Shown: positions 1 to 6,430 of the stretch, piece by piece
How the letters are laid out: each line of letters opens with the position of its first letter
Position numbering within the stretch: position 1 is the stretch's first letter
Assembly (NCBI GenBank): GCA_947258905.1
Contig: CAMYKF010000382.1
Coordinates: 2,255 to 17,507, forward strand
DNA: 15,253 nucleotides
Origin: an uncultured Pirellulaceae bacterium
GTDB lineage: Bacteria > Planctomycetota > Planctomycetia > Pirellulales > Pirellulaceae
Direction of reading: 5' to 3'
The notes under the pieces: model-generated
The model's database searches: none
What the model was told of the DNA's origin: nothing
The model's input: the letters and a program-made list of their open reading frames with translations, nothing else
Translations under genes and position numbers: made by a program

Positions 1-1525
1 CTTCCGAATGGTCTTCGGGATACCCCTTGCCCAGGTCGTGAATCAGCAAGGCCAGATGCAGGACGCTTTTGTCACGCAGCGCCCGGTAGGCCTTGCCCGG
101 CGGTCCCTTGTCATCCTCGAACTCGGTCGCGCGCTCGACGGCCTGAATCGAATGCTCGTCGACCGTGAACTTGTGGTACTCGTTGAATTGCATCAGGTTA
201 CGGGCGTGTGCAAACGGCGGAATGATCTGTTCCAGCACCCGCATCTCCGTCAGTCGACGCAGCATGAAACCAAGATTGCGCGGGTTGCGCAGCAGAGCCA
301 GGAATTGCTGGCCCGTTTCCTGCGAGAATTCGATTGGGCGGGATTGAATCATGGAATCGCGAATCGTCTCCCATGTTTCGTAATCGATTTGCCGCGAGTG
401 AATGGTGGACAGCTGCATTAGACGCAACACGCTGGCCAGATCCGTCTTGACCTGGTCCAGCGCCTCGGCCTGCACGCCGATGTGAAACGGACTCATGCAG
501 AACACGTCGTCGATGGGTCGGGAAATCAGCGAATCGAACACGTTGGCAAACGAGCGGCGATGCCGGGAGACGTCGACGAAATGGTCACTGCAGTAGCGAA
601 TCTCGCCGGTGTGATGGAAATAGTCACGCATCATCTGCTCGACCGGCAACGACACTTCCGAGCCCTGATAACCCCATTTCGCGGCGATCCGCACCTGCTC
701 GTTCTTGCCCAGCATGTCGTTGGCGCGGTCGGCGTGAAAGTGCAACTCATTGCGCAATCGCAAGAGGAATTGGGAAGCCTTGTTCAAACGAGCCGCGTCC
801 AATGACGAGAGAGCGCCGATGCGGCACAGCTGGTCGATGTCGGTTTCGCCAAAACGCACAAAACCCAGCCAGCGGACCAGGTGCACGTCACGCAAACCGC
901 CGCGGGTTTTCTTGACGTTGGGCCGCAGCAAATAAACCGTCTCGCCGAATTCCACACGCTCGGCTTCCCGCGCTGCGATGATCGAGCGAATCAGGTGCGA
1001 GGCGCGGCGCGTGCCAATCCGTTTCAGGCGGCTGAGAAAGTTCTGGTACAGGTCCACACTGCCGCCGATGACGCGTGACTCGGTCAGTGAGGAAAAAATC
1101 AGCGGATTGGCCAGTGCCATCGAGCAGGCTTCACGTGGCGTCCGCATACTGAACCCCAGCTGAATGCCGGTGTCAAAAATCGCCTGGGTGTAACGCCGTG
1201 TGAATTCCTCGATGACGTCGTCGGAATGCCCCCGGTACAGCGTCATGAAATCGACGTCGGAATAGGGAGCCACTTCGCGGCGACCACAACCGCCATGCAG
1301 CACCAGCGCCACACGCGAATGGATGTCCTGGCCCTCTTCCTCCAGCTCCTTGCGGATACTGTGGTACAACAGCACGAGAACGTTATCGACCAGGTCACTC
1401 ATGCCGTTAACGACGCGACGGCCAGGGGCTCCGTCATCGTGCAGCGACTGCAATTGCACCCGTCCCTGACGATGCCATTGCCTGGCCTTGAGAATGTACT
1501 CGCTAAGTCCCGAGCCGGTCGCCAT
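1..1525 (-). CDS. glnD: [Protein-PII] uridylyltransferase / uridylyl-removing enzyme, N-terminal 508 residues (runs off left edge)
   Basis: The predicted protein transfers UMP to PII when glutamine is low and removes it when glutamine is high, so it is the cell's nitrogen sensor. Seen: the nucleotidyltransferase signature GGCGRREVAPYSDVD at residues 78-92, with D90 and D92 as metal ligands; the family motif RGGLRDVHLVRWL; and the start of the HD hydrolase domain, LLIHDLGKG, with H496-D497. The frame is open to base 2. The rest of the HD domain and the two C-terminal ACT domains expected in an enzyme of about 850-900 residues lie outside the window. The start is ATG at 1525: an in-frame TGA lies seven codons upstream and no earlier start is available. 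I see no clear Shine-Dalgarno. glnB, which encodes its substrate, lies 160 bases upstream on the same strand, so the two are probably co-regulated. Confidence 0.95.
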   Translation of the reverse strand, partial: MATGSGLSEYILKARQWHRQGRVQLQSLHDDGAPGRRVVNGMSDLVDNVLVLLYHSIRKELEEEGQDIHSRVALVLHGGCGRREVAPYSDVDFMTLYRGHSDDVIEEFTRRYTQAIFDTGIQLGFSMRTPREACSMALANPLIFSSLTESRVIGGSVDLYQNFLSRLKRIGTRRASHLIRSIIAAREAERVEFGETVYLLRPNVKKTRGGLRDVHLVRWLGFVRFGETDIDQLCRIGALSSLDAARLNKASQFLLRLRNELHFHADRANDMLGKNEQVRIAAKWGYQGSEVSLPVEQMMRDYFHHTGEIRYCSDHFVDVSRHRRSFANVFDSLISRPIDDVFCMSPFHIGVQAEALDQVKTDLASVLRLMQLSTIHSRQIDYETWETIRDSMIQSRPIEFSQETGQQFLALLRNPRNLGFMLRRLTEMRVLEQIIPPFAHARNLMQFNEYHKFTVDEHSIQAVERATEFEDDKGPPGKAYRALRDKSVLHLALLIHDLGKGYPEDHSE

Positions 1526-1685
1526 GATGAGACAGTTCGTTGGTCATGAATTGTGAGCCGGCAGGTCGCGCACCCTGTCCGGGCATCATCCGGCCCGCCA
1601 CACGGGGTTGTTCAAGGTATCAGAAGGAATGGCGCTTTGTTCAAAGTTCTCCCGTGCAAGGAGAGGCTTTACCGCCCTGCCGTTC

Positions 1686-2024
1686 CTAAACGGCTTCCTC
1701 TCCCTTTTCGCCAGTGCGTATGCGAATTGCTTCCTGCAAATCGGTGACGAAGATTTTGCCATCGCCCATCTGGCCTGTTTTGGCCTTGGCCACGATGGTG
1801 TCGATGATGGTTTGCAGCGCCGCCTCGCTGCATACGACTTCAATCTTGACCTTGGGCACAAAATCAATGGCGTATTCGGTACCCCGATACATTTCCGTAT
1901 GGCCCTTCTGTCGCCCAAATCCCTTGACCTCGGTGACCGTCATGCCGGCCACGCCGATGTCATTCAGGGCGTTTTTGATGTCTTCGAGTTTGAAGTGCCG
2001 AATGATGGCTTCGATTTTTTTCAT
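1686..2024 (-). CDS. glnB: Nitrogen regulatory protein PII
   Basis: The 112-residue length is exactly that of PII. This small trimeric signal protein binds ATP/ADP and 2-oxoglutarate and adjusts glutamine synthetase, ammonium transport and other nitrogen targets. The T-loop is well preserved (KGFGRQKGHTEMYRGTEY) and its last Tyr aligns with Tyr51, the residue uridylylated by GlnD in Escherichia coli. The C-terminal signature TGQMGDGKIFV is also present. The chosen start is MKKIEAII, because it aligns with other PII proteins and has GGGAG seven bases upstream. The open frame extends further 5' without family similarity. The downstream neighbour is glnD. I cannot separate GlnB from GlnK with certainty, since no amtB is visible beside it. 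Confidence 0.96.
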   Translation of the reverse strand: MKKIEAIIRHFKLEDIKNALNDIGVAGMTVTEVKGFGRQKGHTEMYRGTEYAIDFVPKVKIEVVCSEAALQTIIDTIVAKAKTGQMGDGKIFVTDLQEAIRIRTGEKGEEAV

Positions 2025-2031
2025 GCGTGTG

Positions 2032-2036
2032 CTCCC
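2032..2036 (-). promoter_or_regulatory. Ribosome binding site of glnB
   Basis: The minus strand reads GGGAG, seven bases before the ATG at 2024. This supports the 112-residue start over the longer open frame, which would start inside the leader. Confidence 0.6.
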
Positions 2037-2232
2037 ACCCAAGTTTAATCGGCTGACCCGCGAAAATAAATCAAGCCAACCGTCTGTGTCGATCACCGGT
2101 GGTAGCGATCAACGCAGCACCGCTGTTTCGGTTTAAGGGATTGTATTCTTCGATACGGTTGCCGACCGCATGCTGCCTCAACTCGACATGCCGTTTGTCC
2201 GCCAGGTCATCAATGCCTGCCTTGCGTCTTAC

Positions 2233-2796
2233 TCATGTCTCCGGTTCCGCGGGCCGCCACAGCGGTTCGGTAATATCGTGAGCGTGATTCACCCTGCGAG
2301 CGGCCACAAAACACCAGTCGCCCAGCCGGTTCAGCCAGGCCAGCGGCGTGCCCGCGTCGGCCTCCGGGTACTGGTCAACCAGGGCGACCATTTCGCGTTC
2401 GGCGCGCCGGCAAACCGCCCGCGCCACATGCAGTGTTGCCGCGGCTGCATGGCCACCGGGCAGCAGGAAATTTCGCAGTTCAGTCAATCCGGAATTCATC
2501 GCATCAATTTCATTTTCCAGTCGCTCGACATCAGTTGTTGTGAGCTGCGGCAATTCCATTTTTGTTTCCGCGCCCATCGCGGCAATCCGCGAACCCATCG
2601 ATAACAGATCCGACTGGATCATTTGAATCTGATCGCCCACGGCGGCAGGCGGATCACTCGCCGCGGCCAGCCCGAGTACGGCACTCAGTTCGTCCAGCGT
2701 GCCGCACACAGCCAGTCGCAAATCGCTTTTACGAGTTTGCTGTCCACCCAGTAACTGCGTGTTGCCGTCGTCGCCGAATTTCGTATAGATTCGCAT
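2233..2796 (-). CDS. PduO-type ATP:cob(I)alamin adenosyltransferase
   Basis: The predicted enzyme transfers the 5'-deoxyadenosyl group of ATP to cob(I)alamin, making coenzyme B12 in the cytosol for radical mutases, dehydratases or related enzymes. Seen in the 187-residue product: the N-terminal ATP-binding segment TKFGDDGNTQLLGG (residues 5-18), GTLDELSA (32-39), FLLPGG (110-115), the helix ARAVCRRAER (125-134) and LNRLGDWCFVAAR (155-167). These occur in the order and spacing of the PduO/MMAB family, and the length is normal for a single-domain member. The start is the ATG giving MRIYTKFGD; an upstream in-frame start would add 24 residues without family similarity. No strong Shine-Dalgarno precedes it. 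The 208-base gap to glnB shows no obvious terminator. No other cobalamin gene and no cobalamin riboswitch is visible nearby. Confidence 0.93.
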   Translation of the reverse strand: MRIYTKFGDDGNTQLLGGQQTRKSDLRLAVCGTLDELSAVLGLAAASDPPAAVGDQIQMIQSDLLSMGSRIAAMGAETKMELPQLTTTDVERLENEIDAMNSGLTELRNFLLPGGHAAAATLHVARAVCRRAEREMVALVDQYPEADAGTPLAWLNRLGDWCFVAARRVNHAHDITEPLWRPAEPET

Positions 2797-2940
2797 GGAG
2801 TCGTCAAATTCCGTTGTCGCAGTCGCTTGAAGACCTCGTGACCCCTGCCGGCAGACCCGGTGGTCCACTTTTCAGCGACGCAGTTTTTGGTCAGGATAGA
2901 CCCCTAATTTGATGGGACAACTAACGGAGTGCAAGTCATC

Positions 2941-3390
2941 ATGATGACGGATCAAATAAAAGCCGATATCAAGGCCTGTGGCGTACTGGTGTTTCGCGAG
3001 AACCCCGACCTGCAGTTTTTGCTGATGCAGCACGCTGATCGCTGGGACTTGCCCAAGGGTCGCCTGGACGACGGCGAAACGGAATACGAAGCGGCGTTGC
3101 GTGAACTGCACGAGGAAACCGGTATTCGGGACAAGGACATCGAACTGGATCCGCATTTCCGGTTTAGCCTGATGTACACCGTGCGGCTCAAGAAATACGA
3201 CGGCGAGCCGAAACAAAAGGAACTGGTCGTGTTCCTGGGCAAGTTGCAAAAGAAAAAGCTCAAACTCAAACTGACCGAGCATATCGGTTACGAGTGGATG
3301 AACTGGGACCCTCCTCACCAGATCCAGGCCCAATGCATCGACCCGCTGCTGCACGCCGTCGAAACCTACTGGGCCCAGGGCAAGGACTAA
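2941..3390 (+). CDS. Nudix hydrolase, possibly diadenosine-tetraphosphatase-like
   Basis: A 149-residue protein with a perfect Nudix box (G-x5-E-x7-RE-U-x-EE-x-G-U) at residues 40-62, starting GRLDDGE and ending RELHEETGI. It is preceded by WDLPKG, which is common in dinucleoside-polyphosphate hydrolases. The family cleaves nucleoside diphosphates linked to another group, using Mg2+ held by the Glu residues of the box. The exact substrate cannot be read from sequence; the short single-domain form and WDLPKG favour Ap4A-type or mutator-type substrates. The start is the first of two adjacent ATGs, with ACGGAG ending 11 bases upstream. A GTG at 2929 is in frame but overlaps that ribosome site. 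It is divergent from the cobalamin adenosyltransferase and convergent with the ubiquitin-like cluster. Confidence 0.9.
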   Translation: MMTDQIKADIKACGVLVFRENPDLQFLLMQHADRWDLPKGRLDDGETEYEAALRELHEETGIRDKDIELDPHFRFSLMYTVRLKKYDGEPKQKELVVFLGKLQKKKLKLKLTEHIGYEWMNWDPPHQIQAQCIDPLLHAVETYWAQGKD

Positions 3391-3409
3391 CCCGGGATTT
3401 CTATCTTCT

Positions 3410-3439
3410 TCGTCGTCGTGATCGTAGTCGTAATCGAGG
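3410..3439 (+). repeat. Degenerate hexamer tandem repeat (TCGTNN)
   Basis: Four consecutive hexamers of form TCGTNN (TCGTCG, TCGTGA, TCGTAG, TCGTAA) are followed by TCGAGG, just after the Nudix stop codon. The period of six is clear by eye. Its function is unknown and it may be a simple low-complexity tract. Confidence 0.5.
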
Positions 3440-3508
3440 GGGTCGGGAAATCGTGGGGATGCCTGCGATGTCGATCTTTTGCGTGCTGGCGTTTGACAAT
3501 GGCCCTCA

Positions 3509-3544
3509 CCCGCCCTGCGGGCACCCTCTCCCCGAGGGAGAGGG
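3509..3544. repeat. Double-hairpin intergenic palindrome between convergent genes
   Basis: There are two adjacent perfect hairpins. The first has 5-bp arms (CCCGC/GCGGG) with a 3-base loop at 3509-3521. The second has 9-bp arms (CCCTCTCCC/GGGAGAGGG) with a CGA loop at 3524-3544. They sit between the 3' ends of the Nudix gene and the RING gene, where they could stop or stabilise transcripts from both sides. Neither strand has the T-tract of a canonical intrinsic terminator. The sequence resembles widespread REP-like CCCTCTCCC palindromes of bacterial gene gaps. Confidence 0.75.
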
Positions 3545-3591
3545 GAATAACGAAGACGAAAACGAGAGAAACAGGATGAGGAACCGGTCCG

Positions 3592-4407
3592 TTACTGCTC
3601 GCCTGAACCGACCAGCAGGAATCGGGTTTCATTGCAGGCGTACATTCCGCACTTGGTGTTGTACTGCCAGCAATCAAGACAATGGGGCGTCTTGCAACGC
3701 ACGCAAATCACCATTTGACCCTCAATGTCGCTGCTGCAGATAGGACATTGCAGCTGTTCCACGGCCGTCATCACGACATCCTCGCGGAATTCGATGCCTT
3801 CACTTAGCGTCAACGTGAACTGGTCATACAACTCGAGGCAATAACGCGTGAAGTCATCAAGTTGTTCGTAGTACCTGATGTAAGCGTATTTGCGGATCGT
3901 CAGCCAGCCGCGATCGACGGTAATGCGCAGGGGAATGTTTTCCAGCATTGCGGCCAGTTGCTGGATCTGCCAGCGTACTCCGCTGCTGACTAACCGCTGG
4001 ACGTTCTGCGGATTCCGTTTGCCCGCGAACACAAGGAAGGCCTCGTCAAAGGCGGCATCGCCGGCGGGGATGGGCTGCGCGTTTCGCAGCGCGCGTAATT
4101 GCGGTGCCTGACCGGCAGGGACAATTTCCATTTTGAGCGGCTTGACCTGGGGCCAGGCCAACCGCATCTCGGTTGTTTTCACCGCCCTGTTGCGGCCTGC
4201 CCGGCGGCAGCGCACGCGACAGTCGGTGCCCTTGTACTTGAACGTGGCGACCGGCGGGCGTGTCAGTTTGGCAGCGGTGTACCAGCCGCCATACCGTTCG
4301 GCAACTTTCTCAAACGCCTGTGTCCACTGGCTGCGTCCCTGCACCAGGTTCAGGATGATGAACGTCAGGATGATAATCGTCAGCAGTGGAACGAGTACTT
4401 CCAGCAT
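3592..4407 (-). CDS. Membrane-anchored prokaryotic RING-finger-like protein (candidate E3)
   Basis: A 271-residue protein with one N-terminal membrane segment (residues about 3-22), a central region of no recognised family, and a C-terminal cysteine cluster. The cluster reads C221-x2-C224, C235-x2-C238, H242-C243-x2-C246, C253 and C258. Eight Cys in four pairs, with a His beside the fifth, fit a binuclear treble clef of the RING type. Eukaryotic RING proteins bring a charged E2 to its target; bacterial RING proteins have been found beside E1, E2 and JAB genes. Here it is the last gene of such a cluster, 11 bases after the Cys-less E2 gene, so an E3-like role at the membrane is the best inference. 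If the N-terminus inserts as a type III/N-out anchor, the RING would be cytosolic. Start ATG follows AGCAGG. A structural zinc ribbon with another role is the alternative. Confidence 0.78.
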   Translation of the reverse strand: MLEVLVPLLTIIILTFIILNLVQGRSQWTQAFEKVAERYGGWYTAAKLTRPPVATFKYKGTDCRVRCRRAGRNRAVKTTEMRLAWPQVKPLKMEIVPAGQAPQLRALRNAQPIPAGDAAFDEAFLVFAGKRNPQNVQRLVSSGVRWQIQQLAAMLENIPLRITVDRGWLTIRKYAYIRYYEQLDDFTRYCLELYDQFTLTLSEGIEFREDVVMTAVEQLQCPICSSDIEGQMVICVRCKTPHCLDCWQYNTKCGMYACNETRFLLVGSGEQ

Positions 4408-4418
4408 TGGCGCGCCTG

Positions 4419-5045
4419 CTAATCGATGAAATGGACAGGCGGTTTTTGCGACGCAGCTTCCTGACCGGTGTCCTCAATGACGAGCCGGTCGGTCGCGGGC
4501 AACTCGCGGAATTGCCCGCCGTGACGTCGATATCGCACGATGTTGGGATTATCGGCGGAGGACTGGACCAGCGATCGCTGATCGACGGGCAAGGTCACGG
4601 CGGTTTGCATGCCAAACCACTGCCCTGCCCCGATATCGACCGGGTGTTCCAGATTCACGACCACTCCACGAAGGGCGTCCCAAATTCGCTCAACGACAAT
4701 ATCGAGGGTTACCCGGGGTTGCCAGTGGATGCCCAGTTCGCGGAGATCCACGATTCCATCGGCCGGAATGTTTGGATGAAAAAATGACGAGGTGATGCGG
4801 CACTGCGGGGCTTGCTGCGGATAGTCCGCCGTCAGGCCGATTTCCAGGTCGACATGATCGGCCAGCTGCATCCGCCCGGCCGAGGGTCCGCCGTTGGCAA
4901 TCGTGCGGCCCTCAATGTGAACTTCGAACTGTTGTGCAGCGTCGCTGCCGGGTTGCAACGGCGAGACCGACCAGAAACCGGAATGGCTGGCCAGGTCCTG
5001 CAGTTGTTGCCAGTCGCGATCTGCGCGGTTGTCGGATTCGATCAT
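4419..5045 (-). CDS. E2-like (UBC-fold) protein with catalytic Cys replaced by Asp
   Basis: A 208-residue protein. The UBC core is recognisable from YPQQAP (residues 75-80), FFHPNIPADGIVDL (88-101) and HWQPRVTLDIVVERIWDAL, which match the E2 pattern YPxxPP ... HPN ... GxICL ... WxPxxT. The HPN motif is intact (H90-P91-N92). The position that holds the nucleophilic Cys in E2 enzymes is D100 (codon GAT at 4746-4748), so thioester transfer is not expected. Eukaryotic UEV proteins such as Mms2 are precedents for Cys-less E2 partners. The C-terminal extension repeats features of the second E2 of this cluster (8301-8942): W-x4-Q-x4-xP[VL]DxR and a closing [VI]xFxD. It lies 30 bases after the membrane JAB gene and 11 bases before the RING gene. 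It is probably a scaffold or partner of the active E2 or RING, by inference only. Confidence 0.82.
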   Translation of the reverse strand: MIESDNRADRDWQQLQDLASHSGFWSVSPLQPGSDAAQQFEVHIEGRTIANGGPSAGRMQLADHVDLEIGLTADYPQQAPQCRITSSFFHPNIPADGIVDLRELGIHWQPRVTLDIVVERIWDALRGVVVNLEHPVDIGAGQWFGMQTAVTLPVDQRSLVQSSADNPNIVRYRRHGGQFRELPATDRLVIEDTGQEAASQKPPVHFID

Positions 5046-5075
5046 GGTAGTGTTGGTTTCCAGCCTCAGAGGGAA

Positions 5076-6419
5076 CTATTCGTCCGGTTCGTTGCCGAAG
5101 GTCATGTCGGGAGGCGCGGGTCCTGTTTCACGTTCAGGCGGGGCCGGGTCGCTGTGCGGTTCGTATTCGTCGATGTCACGAAAGCGGCTGGCGATGAATC
5201 CGCCGCCAAACAATCCGAGTACGGCCGTCAACACCGCGAGGCTGATGGCGTACAGCCACGGCATGCCGCCGAACGCGGTCTCGGCCTTGATATCGGCGTT
5301 CAGCTGCCTTTCCTGTGCCAGCTCGTTTTCCAGGTCGCCAATCCTGGTAATCTTGTTGCCAAGTTCCTGATCCTGTTCCTTGATTTTGGTCTGGTCGTTT
5401 TCCTGACTGCGTAATAACAGGGCGCGATCCTGTTGCAACTGGGTGATCAGAGCCGTTTTGGCCTGGTCGCTGGTGTTGAGCCGCACGTTTTGCTGCGCGA
5501 GGTTTTCGACACGTTCGACGACGCCGGTCCCATCGCCTGCAGGCTGTGCGTTGGCCCATTGGCCGAGGATCTCGCGGTAGACCTGGTTGCGTGTGTCCTG
5601 GGCGAACGTGTTGGCGGGCGCGGGTGGACTGAGCAGCTTCCAGGCAATCAGGCCCAGCACCGCCAGCTGGATGGTCAGCATACCCATCACCGCGATCAGC
5701 ATGACCGGTGACTTCTGGTCGTGGATATTCACAACAGGTTGCATGGCCGTTTCTCCATCAAAGGATTCATAACGAGGATCAAAGTAGGCCGGGTTCGGCG
5801 TTGCCAGTGCGTGGGCGAACTGCAGCAACTCGGTCCGGCGAAAACGGTTGGCAAACAGGTAGAACCCGGACACCTGTTTCTTGAGTGTCTGCCCCTCGAC
5901 TTCGTTCCAGAAAAACCAGCCGCGATCTCCGCGGCAAGGATCGATAACCAGGGCCACATCGAGGGAATCGTTAAAAAAGTTGTCGCAGATAAACATGTCC
6001 ATACCGGACAGGAAGACGCCCCAATCGGGGTGGGTGTGATACCAGCCGACCAGATGCAAATCGTCAGGGAATTGTTCGCGGTCACGTGTGATCTGGGCCC
6101 AGGTATCATGGGTAAATTTGAAACTGCCGCGCGTGGCTTCGTAATGCTCGGCCCGCAACGCCTCGCGGACGACCACAAACGACTGGCCCTGTTCGTCCAC
6201 AAACTTGCCGCCCAGCAGGACACCGCCCAGTTCCACATGCATGTTGGTACGGGCATGGCCTTCCATATCCCGCATCACATCCAGATTGACGAAGATCGGC
6301 AAATCCGATTTGTCAATTTCACCGCACCCCACCACGGCAAACTGGCGGTCGTGATCGGGTCGCAGATGCGATTCCGGCTCGCGGTGTTCGACTTGTCCGA
6401 ATTCGATTCCCGAGTCCAT
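5076..6419 (-). CDS. Membrane-bound JAB/JAMM isopeptidase with coiled coil
   Basis: A 447-residue protein. The JAB domain (about residues 38-190) has the full JAMM zinc site: E63 (HVELGGVLLGG), H128-T-H130-P, seven residues between the second His and S138, then D141. This is the metalloprotease centre of deubiquitinases such as Rpn11 and AMSH. A membrane segment (about 238-262), a Gln/Glu-rich predicted coiled coil (about 298-380), a second membrane segment (387-411) and an acidic Pro-rich tail follow. If the JAB domain is cytosolic, the coiled coil lies outside the inner membrane and the tail inside. The likely role is removing the ubiquitin-like protein from targets near the membrane. The chosen start is ATG at 6419, 11 bases after the E1 stop; an upstream in-frame start would lie inside the E1 gene and adds non-homologous residues. 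It is paralogous to the JAB gene at 7660-8217. Confidence 0.88.
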   Translation of the reverse strand: MDSGIEFGQVEHREPESHLRPDHDRQFAVVGCGEIDKSDLPIFVNLDVMRDMEGHARTNMHVELGGVLLGGKFVDEQGQSFVVVREALRAEHYEATRGSFKFTHDTWAQITRDREQFPDDLHLVGWYHTHPDWGVFLSGMDMFICDNFFNDSLDVALVIDPCRGDRGWFFWNEVEGQTLKKQVSGFYLFANRFRRTELLQFAHALATPNPAYFDPRYESFDGETAMQPVVNIHDQKSPVMLIAVMGMLTIQLAVLGLIAWKLLSPPAPANTFAQDTRNQVYREILGQWANAQPAGDGTGVVERVENLAQQNVRLNTSDQAKTALITQLQQDRALLLRSQENDQTKIKEQDQELGNKITRIGDLENELAQERQLNADIKAETAFGGMPWLYAISLAVLTAVLGLFGGGFIASRFRDIDEYEPHSDPAPPERETGPAPPDMTFGNEPDE

Positions 6420-6430
6420 ACGTCGTCTGG

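Noticed and set aside
1526..1685. Short hairpins between glnB and glnD, including CCGTTCCTAAACGG at the glnB stop codon
   Set aside because: Stems are only five base pairs and no T-tract follows, so I do not call a terminator or attenuator.
2025..2232. Possible sigma-54 element upstream of glnB on the minus strand (CTGGCGGACAAACGGCA)
   Set aside because: The GG and GC cores are spaced correctly, but most other consensus positions fail. It is likely chance.
2797..2940. Cobalamin riboswitch upstream of the adenosyltransferase gene
   Set aside because: The leader is too short and shows no B12-box-like sequence or supporting stems.
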